Shown here: positions 5,074 through 5,533 of the stretch, piece by piece | Numbering within the stretch: the stretch's first letter is position 1 | Layout of the letters: each line of letters starts with the position of its first letter | Source of the DNA: Caryophanales bacterium | Lineage (GTDB): Bacteria; Bacillota_I; Bacilli_A; RFN20; CAG-826 | NCBI GenBank assembly: GCA_022781015.1 | Contig: JALEUF010000013.1 | Span: 1-5,533 of the forward strand | Reading direction: 5' to 3' | Length of the DNA: 5,533 bases | Notes under the pieces: model-generated | What the model saw: only the letters and a program-made list of their open reading frames with translations | Told to the model about the DNA's origin: nothing | Databases searched by the model: none | Made by a program: the position numbers and the translations under genes

Positions 5074-5533
5074 GCATATAGAATCGTTTTTTAATAACCT
5101 TGCCCCTACTTGGGATAATTCCCAAGATAGGGAGGATTTTAAATTCGCATTAATTGACCAACTCGGATTAAAAGAAGGGGATCGTGTATTAGATTTGGCA
5201 TGCGGAACAGGTGTTGTAACTTCAAAAATACAATCCATTACCAAAACTAAAGTTACTGCATTAGACATATCGAAAAAAATGATCGATATAGCTAAATCCA
5301 AATGTCAGAACCCTGAAATTGATTTTAGAGTCGGTGATTTCTATGAATTCGATGAGACCAATTTTGATTATATTGTAATTCTAAACGCTTATCCTCATTT
5401 TCTTGACTTGGATGAACTTAAGAAAAAGTTTCATGAAACATTGAAACACGGGGGACGTGTAGCGATTATCCATGCCTGTGGGAGGGAAGAATTGAATTCT
5501 CATCACGCCGCTCACGCGCTGAAGGTATCTAGA
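5057..5533 (+). CDS. class I SAM-dependent methyltransferase (incomplete at right edge)
   Basis: 159 residues are present, open to the window end. The Rossmann-type fold is recognisable: HIESFFNNLAPTWD (7-20), the lead-in common to UbiE-like enzymes; motif I VLDLACGTGVVT (44-55), which binds SAM; the acidic loop ALDIS (68-72) with D70 for the ribose; GDF (93-95); motif IV-like IVILNAYPHFLD (106-117); and the LKHGGRVAIIHACGREELNSHH run (129-150). The last part, with His139, Asn147, His149 and His150, resembles the 'IxHSxSREKxNxxH' element that, from memory, marks methyltransferases found beside FecCD-type transporters in anaerobes; its role is not known to me. The start is fixed by AGAGGAT at 5043-5049. 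The 17-base overlap with the binding-protein gene implies a shared transcript and a job tied to the imported ligand (inference). A strong hairpin lies in codons 16-26. The enzyme's substrate cannot be inferred; small-molecule methylation is more likely than rRNA. Confidence 0.88.
   Translation, partial: MKKSNKHIESFFNNLAPTWDNSQDREDFKFALIDQLGLKEGDRVLDLACGTGVVTSKIQSITKTKVTALDISKKMIDIAKSKCQNPEIDFRVGDFYEFDETNFDYIVILNAYPHFLDLDELKKKFHETLKHGGRVAIIHACGREELNSHHAAHALKVSR
5104..5132 (+). other. strong stem-loop inside the start of the methyltransferase gene
   Basis: CTTGGGA (5109-5115), loop TAAT, TCCCAAG (5120-5126) pair perfectly. After one bulged A (5127) the stem continues with CCCTA (5104-5108) against TAGGG (5128-5132), giving 12 pairs in total. 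It begins 30 bases after the binding-protein stop and 47 bases into the methyltransferase frame. It is followed by AGG and only four T's, so it lacks a proper intrinsic-terminator tail. A possible role is mRNA stabilisation or attenuation between the transporter and methyltransferase messages. Confidence 0.65.

Noticed and set aside
5104..5140. The methyltransferase-gene hairpin as a true Rho-independent terminator
   Set aside because: Only four T's follow and they are separated from the stem by AGGA. The methyltransferase frame continues with full motifs beyond it, so full termination would be self-defeating.
5267..5289. Inverted repeat ATATCG...CGATAT in the methyltransferase gene
   Set aside because: Only 6-bp AT-rich arms with an 11-base loop inside coding sequence; weak and likely chance.

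Overview
The window reads as an AT-rich, low-GC Gram-positive (Bacillota-type) chromosome segment. Supporting signs are purine-rich AGGAGG-type ribosome binding sites, a lipoprotein solute-binding protein in place of a free periplasmic one, and tightly overlapping genes. TGA acts as a real stop (end of the ATPase gene, 3815-3817) and Trp is TGG, so the code is standard and a Mycoplasma-type code 4 is excluded. A lineage such as Erysipelotrichia or Clostridia is a guess from style only.

Left half (minus strand, read right to left): a TetR-type regulator (1274-1858), then hypB (496-1170), a nickel-handling SIMIBI GTPase, then the first 156 residues of a protein that runs off the left edge (1-469). 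The last resembles the N-terminal winged-helix region of an FAD/NAD(P)-dependent oxidoreductase. hypB has its own plausible promoter, which lies among two 8-bp CG-rich palindromes. HypB and the downstream gene are 26 bases apart and likely co-transcribed.

Right half (plus strand): an overlapping four-gene operon encoding a FecCD-type permease (1974-3050), a FepC/FecE-type ATPase (3041-3817), a lipoprotein binding protein of the BtuF/FecB/CeuE fold (3814-5073), and a class I SAM-dependent methyltransferase (5057 to the right edge, incomplete). Each downstream gene starts inside the end of the one before it (overlaps of 10, 4 and 17 bases), so the four products are probably made together. A 12-bp hairpin with one bulge lies just after the binding-protein stop, inside the methyltransferase reading frame.

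The divergent gap between the TetR gene and the permease (1859-1973) holds an exact 10-bp direct repeat 40 bp apart and two imperfect inverted repeats, as expected for a TetR-family operator region. Neither flanking gene has a visible Shine-Dalgarno sequence, while the other five genes do.

Working model (inference): the TetR protein controls import of a metal, metal chelate, heme or corrinoid by the ABC system. The methyltransferase acts on the imported ligand or on a chelator. The neighbouring hypB makes nickel or a nickel complex a candidate substrate, because FecCD/CeuE-type systems are known to carry nickel in Helicobacter. Substrate identity cannot be read from the sequence. No mobile elements, tRNA/rRNA genes, CRISPR arrays, riboswitches or convincing intrinsic terminators were seen.
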